In this document: positions 25,454 to 33,684 of the stretch, piece after piece
Layout: each line of letters begins with the position of its first letter
Numbering within the stretch: position 1 is the stretch's first letter
Assembly: GCA_029865265.1 (NCBI GenBank)
Contig: JAOUHG010000005.1
Location: 91,880 to 155,879, forward strand
DNA from: Candidatus Krumholzibacteriia bacterium
Lineage (GTDB): Bacteria > Krumholzibacteriota > Krumholzibacteriia > WVZY01 > JAKEHA01
DNA: 64,000 nt
Reading direction: 5' to 3'
Notes under the pieces: model-generated
The model's database searches: none
What the model saw: the letters and a program-made list of their open reading frames with translations, nothing else
What the model was told of the DNA's origin: nothing
Program-made: the position numbers and the translations under genes

Positions 25454-25890
25454 GCGCGCAACCGATGTTCCTTTCAGCCATATCGCAGCCTCTGCTCGTC
25501 GGAATCCTCGGGGGGCTCATCGCCCAGGGGATGAAAGTCGTCTCTTTCCTCCTGCTGGAAAAGCGGATAAACTTCCGCAGACTCCTCGAGACCGACGGTG
25601 CCCCCAACATGCACAGCGCGGCCTTTGCCGCGTTGACCGTCGCCATCGGATCGTCCCGTGGTTTCGGGTCGATCGAGTTCGGCGTCGCCATGTGTTTCAC
25701 CGCCCTGGTGACGGTTGATATGTGGAACGTCAAGCGGGCCGCGTCCCGCCAGGCGGAGATGGTGGAGCTGCTGGTTCAGAAGCTGCGTCCGGGCGCACTG
25801 GCGCGCGGACGCAGGGCGTTGTCGTACTCGGTTCTCGACGTCCTCACGGGGACTGCGATCGGCGTTGTGACGGCGCTCATCCTCGGTTGA
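25450..25890 (+). CDS. Divergent PAP2-family membrane protein (DUF212/YuiD-like)
   Basis: 146 residues from the GTG at 25450, overlapping the ispA stop. Three to four hydrophobic segments. It matches the divergent PAP2 family: LVGILGGLIAQGMKVVSFLLLEK at the N-terminus, then a histidine motif and a TVDMWNVKRAASRQAE segment. The family motif is usually GMPSSHSA, here GAPNMHSA, so the histidine and Ser are kept but the PSS is lost. Likely acts on lipid phosphates such as undecaprenyl or polyprenyl diphosphates; the location between ispA and dxs fits. Function is inferred. Confidence 0.85.
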   Translation: MSAQPMFLSAISQPLLVGILGGLIAQGMKVVSFLLLEKRINFRRLLETDGAPNMHSAAFAALTVAIGSSRGFGSIEFGVAMCFTALVTVDMWNVKRAASRQAEMVELLVQKLRPGALARGRRALSYSVLDVLTGTAIGVVTALILG

Positions 25891-25916
25891 CGGTGCCTAA
25901 CGGCAGGAGCAGGAGC

Positions 25917-27821
25917 ATGAGCATTCTCGATCGCATTCACTACCCCTCCGATCTCAAGTCCGTGCCGGTACAGGACCTGCCGCAACTTGCGCGCGAGCTG
26001 CGCGACGAGATCCTCACCAGCGTCGGCCGCACGGGCGGGCACCTCGGCGCCAGCCTGGGCGCGGTGGAGTTAACCCTGGCGCTGCACTACGTGTTCGATG
26101 CGCCCCGGGATCAGATCGTGTGGGACGTGGGGCACCAGGCGTACGGACACAAGATCATCACCGGGCGGCGGGAGCAATTCGATACGCTGCGCCAGCGGCA
26201 CGGTCTCAGCGGCTTTCCCAGGCGTGACGAGAGCGAATACGACACCTTCGGGGTGGCTCACGCCAGCACCGCCATCAGTGCCGCGCTGGGCATGGCCATC
26301 GCGCGCGACATCAAGGGCGAAGCGTTCAACGTGCTGGCGGTGGTGGGCGACGGCGCGCTCACCGGCGGCATGGCGTTCGAAGCCATGAACAACGCCGGCG
26401 TGCTCAAGAAGGACATGGTGGTGGTGCTCAACGACAACAGGATGTCCATCTCCCACAACGTGGGTGCTCTGCACAAGTACCTGACCAAGATCACCTCCGG
26501 CGCACTCTACAACCACCTGCAGGCGGATGTGTGGGAGTTGCTGGGGCACCTGCCGCGCGGCGGCGGCAAGGCGCGGCGCGTGGCGCGCAAGATCAAGGAG
26601 AGCATCAAGACCCTGGTGGTCCCCGGGGTCATCTTCGAGGAACTGGGTTTCCGTTACTTCGGTCCCATCGACGGGCACAACGTCGAGTTCCTGGTGCAGA
26701 CTTTCGAGCACATCCGGAACCTCAACGGCCCCATCCTCGTGCACGTGATCACGCAGAAGGGAAAGGGCTACCACTTCACCGAGAACGACCCGTTCTGTGC
26801 GCACGGGGTGACCCGCTACGACAAGATCCCCGGCGACCGGCCGGCCAAGAAGGGCAACCCGTCCTACACGGGCGTGTACGGCAAGACCATCCTGGAGATG
26901 GCCCGCGCGGACAAGCGCATCGTGGCCATCACCGCGGCCATGCCGGATAATACCGGCCTCACCGACTTTGCGCGCGAGATTCCGGATCGCGTATTCGACG
27001 TGGGCATCGCCGAGCAGCACGGTGTGACCTTTGCGGCCGGGCTGGCCACGCGCGGCATCGTACCCATGGTCACCATCTATTCGACGTTCCTGCAGCGCGC
27101 ATTCGACCAGGTGATCCACGACGTCGCCCTTCAGAGCCTGCCGGTGCGTTTCATTCTCGATCGCGGCGGCATCGTGGGCGAGGACGGCCCCACTCATCAC
27201 GGCACCTTCGACCTGAGCTACCTGCGCATGGTTCCGAACTTCGTGATCATGGCGCCCAAGGACGAGAACGAACTGCGGCACATGGTGAAGACCGCGGTGT
27301 CGTACGAGGCGGGCCCGATCGCCATTCGCTTCCCGCGCGGTGAAGGGCTCGGCGTTCCCATGGACGAAGCGTTGCAGGAGATTCCCATCGGCCGCGCCGA
27401 GGTTCTCTCCACCGGGCGCGACGTCATGTTCGTCGCCATCGGAGCGATGGTGGCCCCGTGCGTCGCGGCCGCGGTTGCGCTGGGCTCGCGGGGCATCAAT
27501 GCCGGCGTGGTCAACGCGCGTTTCGTCAAGCCGCTCGACAGTGAGCTGCTCGACCAGCTCGCCGCCGGCGATGCACTCATCATCACCGTCGAGGACAACG
27601 TGCTGGCGGGCGGGTTCGGTTCGGCGGTCAACGAGTACTGGGTGGAGCACCACCACGATCTGGTCAACGTCCGCAATCTCGGCCTTCCGGATCGCTTCAT
27701 CGAACACGGCGACCGCGATGGTCTGCTCGCCGAGGCGGGGTTGTCCGCGGAGGCGATCGCGCAGTTCGCCGCAGACGCGCACGACGAACGCCGGCGTTCG
27801 GTCCGGTCGGTCGCCTCGTGA
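25917..27821 (+). CDS. dxs: 1-deoxy-D-xylulose-5-phosphate synthase
   Basis: 634 residues from the ATG at 25917 with AGGAG upstream. It condenses pyruvate and glyceraldehyde 3-phosphate with thiamine diphosphate, the first step of the MEP isoprenoid pathway. N-domain: SVGRTGGHLGASLGAVELT, DVGHQAYGHKIITGR and the TPP motif VVGDGALTGGMAFEAMNNAG. Pyrimidine-binding domain: FDVGIAEQHGVTFAAGLA and DRGGIVGEDGPTHHG. Normal length. The longer upstream frame is the shadow of the DUF212 gene. Confidence 0.98.
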   Translation: MSILDRIHYPSDLKSVPVQDLPQLARELRDEILTSVGRTGGHLGASLGAVELTLALHYVFDAPRDQIVWDVGHQAYGHKIITGRREQFDTLRQRHGLSGFPRRDESEYDTFGVAHASTAISAALGMAIARDIKGEAFNVLAVVGDGALTGGMAFEAMNNAGVLKKDMVVVLNDNRMSISHNVGALHKYLTKITSGALYNHLQADVWELLGHLPRGGGKARRVARKIKESIKTLVVPGVIFEELGFRYFGPIDGHNVEFLVQTFEHIRNLNGPILVHVITQKGKGYHFTENDPFCAHGVTRYDKIPGDRPAKKGNPSYTGVYGKTILEMARADKRIVAITAAMPDNTGLTDFAREIPDRVFDVGIAEQHGVTFAAGLATRGIVPMVTIYSTFLQRAFDQVIHDVALQSLPVRFILDRGGIVGEDGPTHHGTFDLSYLRMVPNFVIMAPKDENELRHMVKTAVSYEAGPIAIRFPRGEGLGVPMDEALQEIPIGRAEVLSTGRDVMFVAIGAMVAPCVAAAVALGSRGINAGVVNARFVKPLDSELLDQLAAGDALIITVEDNVLAGGFGSAVNEYWVEHHHDLVNVRNLGLPDRFIEHGDRDGLLAEAGLSAEAIAQFAADAHDERRRSVRSVAS

Positions 27822-27873
27822 TCTCACCCGCCCTCCAAACGCGGCGCGCCGCCACCACCCCCGGGGCCGCGTC

Positions 27874-28716
27874 ATGACGTCACCACGGATCACGCGTGTC
27901 GGCATCGCCGCCAACCTCGAGAAGGACGGTGCGGCGGATATCGCCCGCGACCTGGTTGCGGGGCTGCACGGCCTCGGCATGAGCGTGTTCCTCGATGACG
28001 ATCTGGCGACGCTGGCGCCCGCGCTGCCCGTTGCGCGCAGCGGGATTCCCGAGGACTGCGAGATGATCGTCGCCATCGGGGGCGACGGAACCATCCTCAA
28101 GTACGCGCGCCGCTACGTGGACCGTGCCACGCCCCTGGTGGGTCTGAAGTGCGGCCGGCTGGGATTCCTCGCCGAGTCCAGCAAGGAGCGCGTACTGGGC
28201 CTGCTCAACGGCGGCGCCTACACGGTGCAGCGACGCATGCGCATCCTGTGCCGCGTGCAGCAGCCCGGCCGCCCGCTGGACGAGTTCAGCGCGCTCAATG
28301 ACGTGGTTGTGCACAGCACGGGATACTCGCGCATGGTCACCATGCGTGTCGCGGTGGGCGGGAAACTGCTGCGTGAGTTCTCCGCCGACGGACTCATCAT
28401 CGCGACCCCGACCGGATCCACCGCGTACTCGCTCTCCGCGGGCGGTGCGGTGGTTGAACCCACGCTGGACGCCATCGTGCTCACCCCGCTCAACCCGCAC
28501 ACCATGAGCATGCGTCCCATGGTGCTGGACTCCACCGAAGTCGTCACGATCTCCGTCAGCTCGGCGCCGTCCGGTGTGCTGCTCACGGTGGACGGGCAGG
28601 TGGGTCTCGAGTTCGACCCGTCACACGCGATCACCCTGCTGCGCGATGAGCGGCCCACGCGCCTGGTGGTGCCCGACGATTACGACTTCTTCGCCCTGCT
28701 GCGCGAGAAACTGTGA
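27874..28716 (+). CDS. nadK: NAD kinase
   Basis: 280 residues from the ATG at 27874. Phosphorylates NAD to NADP. Motifs: AIGGDGTILKYAR with GGDGT at 69-73, LKCGRLGFLAE (usually GxLGFL), FSALNDVVVH and TPTGSTAYSLSAGGAVVEP. The C-terminal beta-rich domain contains LTVDGQVGLEF. It starts 52 nt after dxs; nadK next to recN is a widely conserved arrangement. Confidence 0.97.
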   Translation: MTSPRITRVGIAANLEKDGAADIARDLVAGLHGLGMSVFLDDDLATLAPALPVARSGIPEDCEMIVAIGGDGTILKYARRYVDRATPLVGLKCGRLGFLAESSKERVLGLLNGGAYTVQRRMRILCRVQQPGRPLDEFSALNDVVVHSTGYSRMVTMRVAVGGKLLREFSADGLIIATPTGSTAYSLSAGGAVVEPTLDAIVLTPLNPHTMSMRPMVLDSTEVVTISVSSAPSGVLLTVDGQVGLEFDPSHAITLLRDERPTRLVVPDDYDFFALLREKL

Positions 28717-28723
28717 GCACGCC

Positions 28724-30448
28724 ATGTTGCGCCGGCTGCGCATCGAGAATCTCGCCGTCGTCGAGGACGTCAGCCTCGAGTTCAAGCCCGGACTGAACAT
28801 TCTTACCGGATCCACCGGGGCGGGCAAGTCGCTCATCGTGGGTGCGGTGAACCTGCTGCTCGGGGAGCGCGCAGCGGCTGAAGTCATCCGCACTGGAAGC
28901 CCCGAGGCGCGCGTGGAGGCCGAGTTTGACCCGCCGCCGGGCGGCGCCGCCGGAACGCTGTTTGCGTCCGTGCCGGCCGGCGAGCCGGTGGTCCTGGCGC
29001 GCCGCGTTTCCGGCAGCGGCCGCTCCACGGCGTGGGTGAACGGGCGTGCCGTGCCGCTGAAGGACCTGCGCCTGGCGGCCTCGGCGCTCATCGAGCCACA
29101 CGGGCAGAACATCCAGTATCAACTTCGCGATCCCCGCCACCACGTTGAGTACGTGGACGCGTTCGCTGACAACGGGTCTTTGCGCGAGCGCTACGCCGCG
29201 GCCCTCGCGCGCCTGCGGGATGCGGCGGCGCAACTGGCACGCTACGACGCCGGCCTCGCGGAGATGGCCGAGAAGCGGGAATTGTATGCGCACCGGCTGG
29301 CGGAGATCGAACGGGTGGCGCCCCGCCCGGGTGAGAAGGTGGATCTGGAAGCGAAGGCGCGCGTATTTGCGAATGCGGAGAAGTTGTACGCGGTACTGGA
29401 GGCGAGTTGCGCGGCGCTGTACGACGACGACCGCTCCGCGTCCGCGCTGGTCGGCGAGAGTGCGCGGCGACTGGAGTCGCTGACCGCGGTGGACGCCCGC
29501 CTGGCCGCGATTGCCGGCCGCCTGCGCGAGGCGGCGGCGTTGATTGCAGACGCGGCCGGCGAGGCGCGCGCGCTGGTCGACGGGCTGGACTTCGAGCCCG
29601 CGGACGTCGAGCGTACCCAGGAGCGCCTGGACGCGCTGGTTCGCCTGGAGCGGCGCTACGGCGCCGCGCTGGATGATCTGATCGCTCAGAAGGCGGCGTG
29701 GAAGGAGATTCTCGAGTCGCTCGACGGCGGGACCGGCCGACGCGAGGAACTGGAGCGGGCCGTGGCTGCCGCGGCGGACGGGGTGGCGCAGGCCGGTTCG
29801 GCGCTCAGCGCCGCGCGCGCCGCAGCCGCCCGGGAACTGGACCGGGGCGTGACCGCCGGCATACAGGCGCTGTCCATGCGCGGCGCCAGCTTCCGCACCC
29901 ACATCGCCCACGCGGCCGATGCCGCCAGCCCGGTGCGGATAGACGGCGCCGGTGTGGTGTGTCACGACGACGGACTGGACGTGGTGCACATGCGCGTGCA
30001 GACCAACCCGGGCGAAGCGGAGGGTGGCCTTGACGAGATTGCATCCACCGGCGAACTGTCGCGCGTGGCGCTGGTGCTCAAGCAACTGGCCGCGTCCGGT
30101 GTTCCCGGCACCACGTTGATCTTCGACGAGATCGACGCCGGGGTGGGGGCGGACCTGGGGGATGCGCTCGCGGAGAATCTGCTTGCGCTGTCAAAACGGC
30201 ATCAGATAATCTGCATTACTCACATGCCTCAGATCGCCGCCCGGGGACAGTCCCACCTCGTCGTCCAGAAAGACATCGACGGTGACCGAACGAGGGTTCG
30301 TGTTCACGCCGCCGAAGGCGACGAGCGAACACGGGAGATCGCCCGCATGCTCGGCGGCGGCGAGGGAAGCGACCGGCGCCTGGCGCTGGCCGCCGAGATG
30401 TTGGATCGCACTCGTCGCGATCGGCGCGAGAAACATGTGCGCCCGTAG
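28724..30448 (+). CDS. recN: DNA repair protein RecN
   Basis: 574 residues from the ATG at 28724. SMC-like ATPase for double-strand-break repair. Walker A LTGSTGAGKSL near residues 28-37, long coiled-coil arms through the middle, and a C-terminal ATPase half with Walker B TTLIFDEIDAGVGADLGDALAENL and the H-loop CITHMPQIAARGQSH. The ABC signature, normally SGGELSR, reads STGELSR. The stop codon TAG (30446-30448) lies inside the tRNA-Arg gene, so the last four residues and the stop are read from tRNA sequence. Confidence 0.96.
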   Translation: MLRRLRIENLAVVEDVSLEFKPGLNILTGSTGAGKSLIVGAVNLLLGERAAAEVIRTGSPEARVEAEFDPPPGGAAGTLFASVPAGEPVVLARRVSGSGRSTAWVNGRAVPLKDLRLAASALIEPHGQNIQYQLRDPRHHVEYVDAFADNGSLRERYAAALARLRDAAAQLARYDAGLAEMAEKRELYAHRLAEIERVAPRPGEKVDLEAKARVFANAEKLYAVLEASCAALYDDDRSASALVGESARRLESLTAVDARLAAIAGRLREAAALIADAAGEARALVDGLDFEPADVERTQERLDALVRLERRYGAALDDLIAQKAAWKEILESLDGGTGRREELERAVAAAADGVAQAGSALSAARAAAARELDRGVTAGIQALSMRGASFRTHIAHAADAASPVRIDGAGVVCHDDGLDVVHMRVQTNPGEAEGGLDEIASTGELSRVALVLKQLAASGVPGTTLIFDEIDAGVGADLGDALAENLLALSKRHQIICITHMPQIAARGQSHLVVQKDIDGDRTRVRVHAAEGDERTREIARMLGGGEGSDRRLALAAEMLDRTRRDRREKHVRP

Positions 30449-30515
30449 CTCAGCTGGATAGAGCACTGGCCTCCGGAGCCAGGGGTCGCAGGTTCGAATC
30501 CTGCCGGGCGTACCA
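30439..30515 (+). tRNA. tRNA-Arg (anticodon CCG)
   Basis: Acceptor GCGCCCG / CGGGCGT with a G1-U72 wobble, D arm GCTC-GAGC, anticodon stem CTGGC / GCCAG, loop CTCCGGA (anticodon CCG, codon CGG), variable GGGTC, T arm GCAGG-TTCGAAT-CCTGC, A73 and encoded CCA. Its first 10 nt overlap the end of recN, and the tRNA bases 8-10 (TAG) form the recN stop. It must therefore either be processed from the recN transcript or be transcribed from a promoter within recN. Confidence 0.96.
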
Positions 30516-30538
30516 TTCCTGACCCCCGGGGGTAGTCA

Positions 30539-30736
30539 TTGCTCGGCTGGCTCCTTCGATTTCTCCTCGCCCTGTTCGCAGCCCGGCTGGTGGTACGCGC
30601 GCTGCGCCCCGGGCGGCCGGCTCCGCCGCGCTTTGACCCAGAAGCGGCCGCAAACAGGGGAAAACCACGCGCCGCGCCTCCCTTCGATCCGTCGTCGGTC
30701 GACGACGCCGACTTCGAAGAGCTCCCCGGCGAGTGA
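30539..30736 (+). CDS. Small hypothetical protein with one N-terminal membrane segment
   Basis: 65 residues from a TTG at 30539 preceded by GGGGG. The first 22 residues (MLGWLLRFLLALFAARLVVRAL) form a hydrophobic helix; the rest is Pro/Arg-rich and ends in an acidic stretch, DDADFEELPGE. No family recognised. The order of charges suggests a single-pass protein with the tail in the cytosol. Probably translated with the next gene 8 nt downstream. Confidence 0.55.
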   Translation: MLGWLLRFLLALFAARLVVRALRPGRPAPPRFDPEAAANRGKPRAAPPFDPSSVDDADFEELPGE

Positions 30737-30744
30737 GGTGAACC

Positions 30745-31074
30745 ATGTTCGTTCGACCCCGCCGACCCCGCCGCACGGGCCGCTTCCGGTCCGGCCGCAT
30801 GCGCACCGAGCGCGAGCGGCGCGAGTACCTCATCTCCATGTACGCGTCCGCCGCGGTGAAGGCAGGCCTCGCCGTGGCACTCATGGTGGCGGCGTTCCAG
30901 GCCTTCCGCGCGGCCCAGATCCACGCCGCAGGCGCTTCGCTGGGACTGCGGCTTTTCCTGCCCCTGGCCCTGCTGGCGGGTGCTCTCTTTGCACTGCGCG
31001 CGGCGCTGCGCGGGGTGGGCGAGGCGAGAGAGATTCGCAGCACCCCGCTGCTCGATGACGGGGACGACGAGTAG
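30745..31074 (+). CDS. Small hypothetical membrane protein
   Basis: 109 residues, ATG at 30745 with GAGGTG upstream. A very basic N-terminus (12 Arg in 25 residues) is followed by two hydrophobic segments (AAVKAGLAVALMVAAFQAF and LRLFLPLALLAGALFALRAAL) and an acidic C-terminus. No known family is recognised. Topology should be in-out-in by the positive-inside rule. Confidence 0.65.
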   Translation: MFVRPRRPRRTGRFRSGRMRTERERREYLISMYASAAVKAGLAVALMVAAFQAFRAAQIHAAGASLGLRLFLPLALLAGALFALRAALRGVGEAREIRSTPLLDDGDDE

Positions 31075-31123
31075 GCCCTCGCAAAACCTAACAAACGCAT
31101 TTACAGCAGGTTAACCCGGGCGC

Positions 31124-32257
31124 ATGGCATGCGAATTGCTGCGTCCCACGGGGGTTCGGCTGCGGCCGCACGGCCTGAGGAACCTCTTTCGGTGGGCGCT
31201 GTATCCATTTGTAATGAAGAAACTTATCCGACACCGCGATATCCTGTTCTCGACCCTGTCCGAGATCACAAGCCTGATCGTTGCGGGACACGACAAGCGG
31301 ATGATCTTCCGCAAGGTCCTGGAATGCTCCATCCACGTCCTCGACGCGGAGCGGGTCTTCCTGCTGGAACTCGACGGCAACCGCCTGGTGCGCTACAGCC
31401 GGGGCATCGACGACGGTTCGCGCGAGCCAAAAATCGATGTGCTCGACGAGACCCCGGGCGTGCTGGGCTGGATGATCAAGGAGACGGAGCAGGACGTCTT
31501 TCAGCCGGGGCGGGCGCTGGGGCTGGACGTGCCCACGCTGACGCGCAGCCTTGGAGACGACACCGGCAACCGCGTCATCATCAGTGCGCCGCTGGTGGCC
31601 AAGACATCCATGTTCGGGCTGCTCATTGCCATCCATCGCTCCGGCGCGCTGTACGCACCGGAAGACGTGCGGCTGCTCACGCTGCTCGCCAACCAGGCCG
31701 CGATCGCGGTGGAGAACGCGCTCCTGTACCAGAAGCTCGAGCAGGAGGCCATCACCGATGGCCTCACCTCGGTCTACAACTACCGGTTCCTGATATCGTC
31801 GCTCGAAAGCGAGATAAAGCGCGCCCGCCGCTTCAAGCAGTCGTTCTCGTTCGTCATGCTGGACGTCGATAATCTGAAGTCATACAACGACCGCCACGGC
31901 CATTTGAGCGGCAGCCAGGTGCTCAAGGAGATCGCGACCATCATCAAGGCGAGTTGCCGCGAGATCGATTTCGTGAGCAAGTACGGCGGTGACGAGTTTG
32001 GCGTGCTGCTGCCGCAGACGCGCTTGGCCGGCGCGGAGAAGGTCACCCGCCGGGTGGTCGACTGTGTCCGCGAGCACTGCTTCGACGCCCAGACGCCGGG
32101 GCTGATCACCTGCAGCGCGGGCGTTTCGTCGTTCCCGCGCGACGGGCAGACCCCGCAGGCGATCATTGAGGCCGCGGACAAGGCCCTGTACCAGGCCAAG
32201 AGAACCGGCAAGAACACCGTGGTGACCACCGAGTCGCTCATCGAAGAAATGGCCTGA
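31124..32257 (+). CDS. GAF-GGDEF diguanylate cyclase
   Basis: 377 residues from the ATG at 31124; the ATG at 31214 (347 residues) is an alternative, since neither has a good ribosome-binding site. A GAF domain covers residues about 45-205 and ends in a short helix (LLANQAAIAVENALLYQKLEQEA) that leads into the GGDEF domain. The active site GGDEF (288-292) is intact, and the product-inhibition I-site RxxD (R279-D282) has the canonical spacing, so the enzyme should make cyclic di-GMP and be feedback-inhibited. It stands immediately before the EPS region, and c-di-GMP commonly controls EPS, so a regulatory link is plausible. Cytosolic, no membrane segment. Confidence 0.94.
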   Translation: MACELLRPTGVRLRPHGLRNLFRWALYPFVMKKLIRHRDILFSTLSEITSLIVAGHDKRMIFRKVLECSIHVLDAERVFLLELDGNRLVRYSRGIDDGSREPKIDVLDETPGVLGWMIKETEQDVFQPGRALGLDVPTLTRSLGDDTGNRVIISAPLVAKTSMFGLLIAIHRSGALYAPEDVRLLTLLANQAAIAVENALLYQKLEQEAITDGLTSVYNYRFLISSLESEIKRARRFKQSFSFVMLDVDNLKSYNDRHGHLSGSQVLKEIATIIKASCREIDFVSKYGGDEFGVLLPQTRLAGAEKVTRRVVDCVREHCFDAQTPGLITCSAGVSSFPRDGQTPQAIIEAADKALYQAKRTGKNTVVTTESLIEEMA

Positions 32258-32297
32258 AGTTCTCGTCCGGCCCCGAAAGGGGCGATCAAATCAATAC

Positions 32298-32326
32298 TTG
32301 TCTGTGCGCCCGGCTGAGATTAGGCT
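32298..32326 (+). promoter_or_regulatory. Candidate promoter of the EPS operon
   Basis: TTGTCT (32298-32303), 17-nt spacer, TAGGCT (32321-32326), start near 32333 and a leader of about 30 nt before the dehydrogenase ATG. The same spacing and -10 sequence as the tRNA-Val promoter support the call. Confidence 0.45.
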
Positions 32327-32363
32327 CGGCGCGGCGCATCTGGAAAAGGAGCCTGGGAGGCAA

Positions 32364-33665
32364 ATGTCAATCATCGAGAAACTACGCGCGCGCGAGGCGC
32401 GCACCGCGGTAATCGGCCTGGGATATGTGGGGCTGCCGCTGGCGGTGGAACTCGCGCAGGCCGGTTACGAAGTGGTCGGGATCGACGTGATCGCGGAGAA
32501 GGTCGATCGCGTCAACGCCGGGGACAGCTACATCAAGGATGTGACGTCCGAGGCCTTGCGCGAGGTCGTATCCTCGGGCCGGCTGAAGGCCACCACGGAT
32601 TTCTCCGTGCTGGCGAGTTGCGACACGGTGGACATCTGCGTGCCCACACCGCTGCGCAAGACGCGCGACCCGGACATCTCCTACATCGTGGCATCGGTTG
32701 AAGAGATCGCCAAGTACGTGCATCCGGGCATGCTGGTGGTGCTGGAGTCGACCACCTACCCGGGTACCACCGAGGAAGTCATCCTGCCCATGCTGGCGCG
32801 TGACGATTTCCGCGTGGGCGAGCACTTCTTCCTGGCGTTCTCGCCGGAGCGCGTGGATCCGGGCAACCCCCGCTTCAACACCAAGAACATCCCCAAGGTG
32901 GTGGGCGGGGTGACGCCGCGCTGCACCGAGGTGGCGGCCGCGCTGTATTCCGGCGCGCTCAGCACCATCGTGCCGGTGAGTTCGGCGAAGGTGGCGGAGA
33001 CGGTGAAGCTTCTGGAGAACACCTTCCGCAGTGTCAACATCGGCATGGTCAATGAGATCGCGCTGATGTGCAACAAGATGGACATCGACGTGTGGGAGGT
33101 GATCCGTGCGGCGGCCACCAAGCCATTCGGCTTCATGCCGTTCTACCCGGGGCCAGGCCTGGGCGGCCACTGCATCCCCATCGACCCGTTCTATCTGTCA
33201 TGGAAGGCCAAGCTGGCCGGGTTCGAGGCACGGTTCATCGAACTGGCGGGGCAGATCAACGGCTCCATGCCGGAGTACGTGGTGGCACGAGTCGCCGAGG
33301 CGCTCAACCGTCATCGTAAGGCCGTCAACGGGTCGCGCGTGCTGGTGGTCGGCATATCCTACAAGGCCAACATCGACGACATTCGCGAGTCGCCGGCGCT
33401 GGACGTAATGCGCCTGCTGGTGCGCAGCGGCGCGCAGGTCGTCTATCACGACGACGTGGCCGACAGGCGCGACCACGAACTGCAGCACCTGGAGGCAAAG
33501 CCGGTGGACCTGTCGCCGCAGACGCTGGCCACGTGTGACTGCGCAGTCATCGTCACCGGACACGACGGCGTGGACTACAAGGCGCTTCTGGACGGTGTGC
33601 CCGTACTGGTGGATACGCGCAACGTGTTCGCGGGCGTTCAATCCGACAAGATCGTCAGGCTCTAA
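32364..33665 (+). CDS. UDP-N-acetyl-sugar 6-dehydrogenase (WbpA/WecC type)
   Basis: 433 residues from the ATG at 32364, with GGGAGG upstream. NAD-dependent, four-electron oxidation of a UDP-HexNAc to its uronic acid. N-terminal Rossmann motif AVIGLGYVGLPLAVELAQAG, the central VVLESTTYPGTTEE and the catalytic-cysteine region GPGLGGHCIPIDPFYLSWKA. The latter form is typical of enzymes acting on UDP-GlcNAc or UDP-GalNAc rather than UDP-glucose. It is the first gene of the EPS operon and is followed by an epimerase, the classic pair giving a HexNAcA building block. Confidence 0.95.
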   Translation: MSIIEKLRAREARTAVIGLGYVGLPLAVELAQAGYEVVGIDVIAEKVDRVNAGDSYIKDVTSEALREVVSSGRLKATTDFSVLASCDTVDICVPTPLRKTRDPDISYIVASVEEIAKYVHPGMLVVLESTTYPGTTEEVILPMLARDDFRVGEHFFLAFSPERVDPGNPRFNTKNIPKVVGGVTPRCTEVAAALYSGALSTIVPVSSAKVAETVKLLENTFRSVNIGMVNEIALMCNKMDIDVWEVIRAAATKPFGFMPFYPGPGLGGHCIPIDPFYLSWKAKLAGFEARFIELAGQINGSMPEYVVARVAEALNRHRKAVNGSRVLVVGISYKANIDDIRESPALDVMRLLVRSGAQVVYHDDVADRRDHELQHLEAKPVDLSPQTLATCDCAVIVTGHDGVDYKALLDGVPVLVDTRNVFAGVQSDKIVRL

Positions 33666-33684
33666 CGCAGGTGAAGGAGAACGC

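Noticed and set aside
26070..28100. 676-codon minus-strand open frame
   Set aside because: Antisense of dxs and nadK, no family match.
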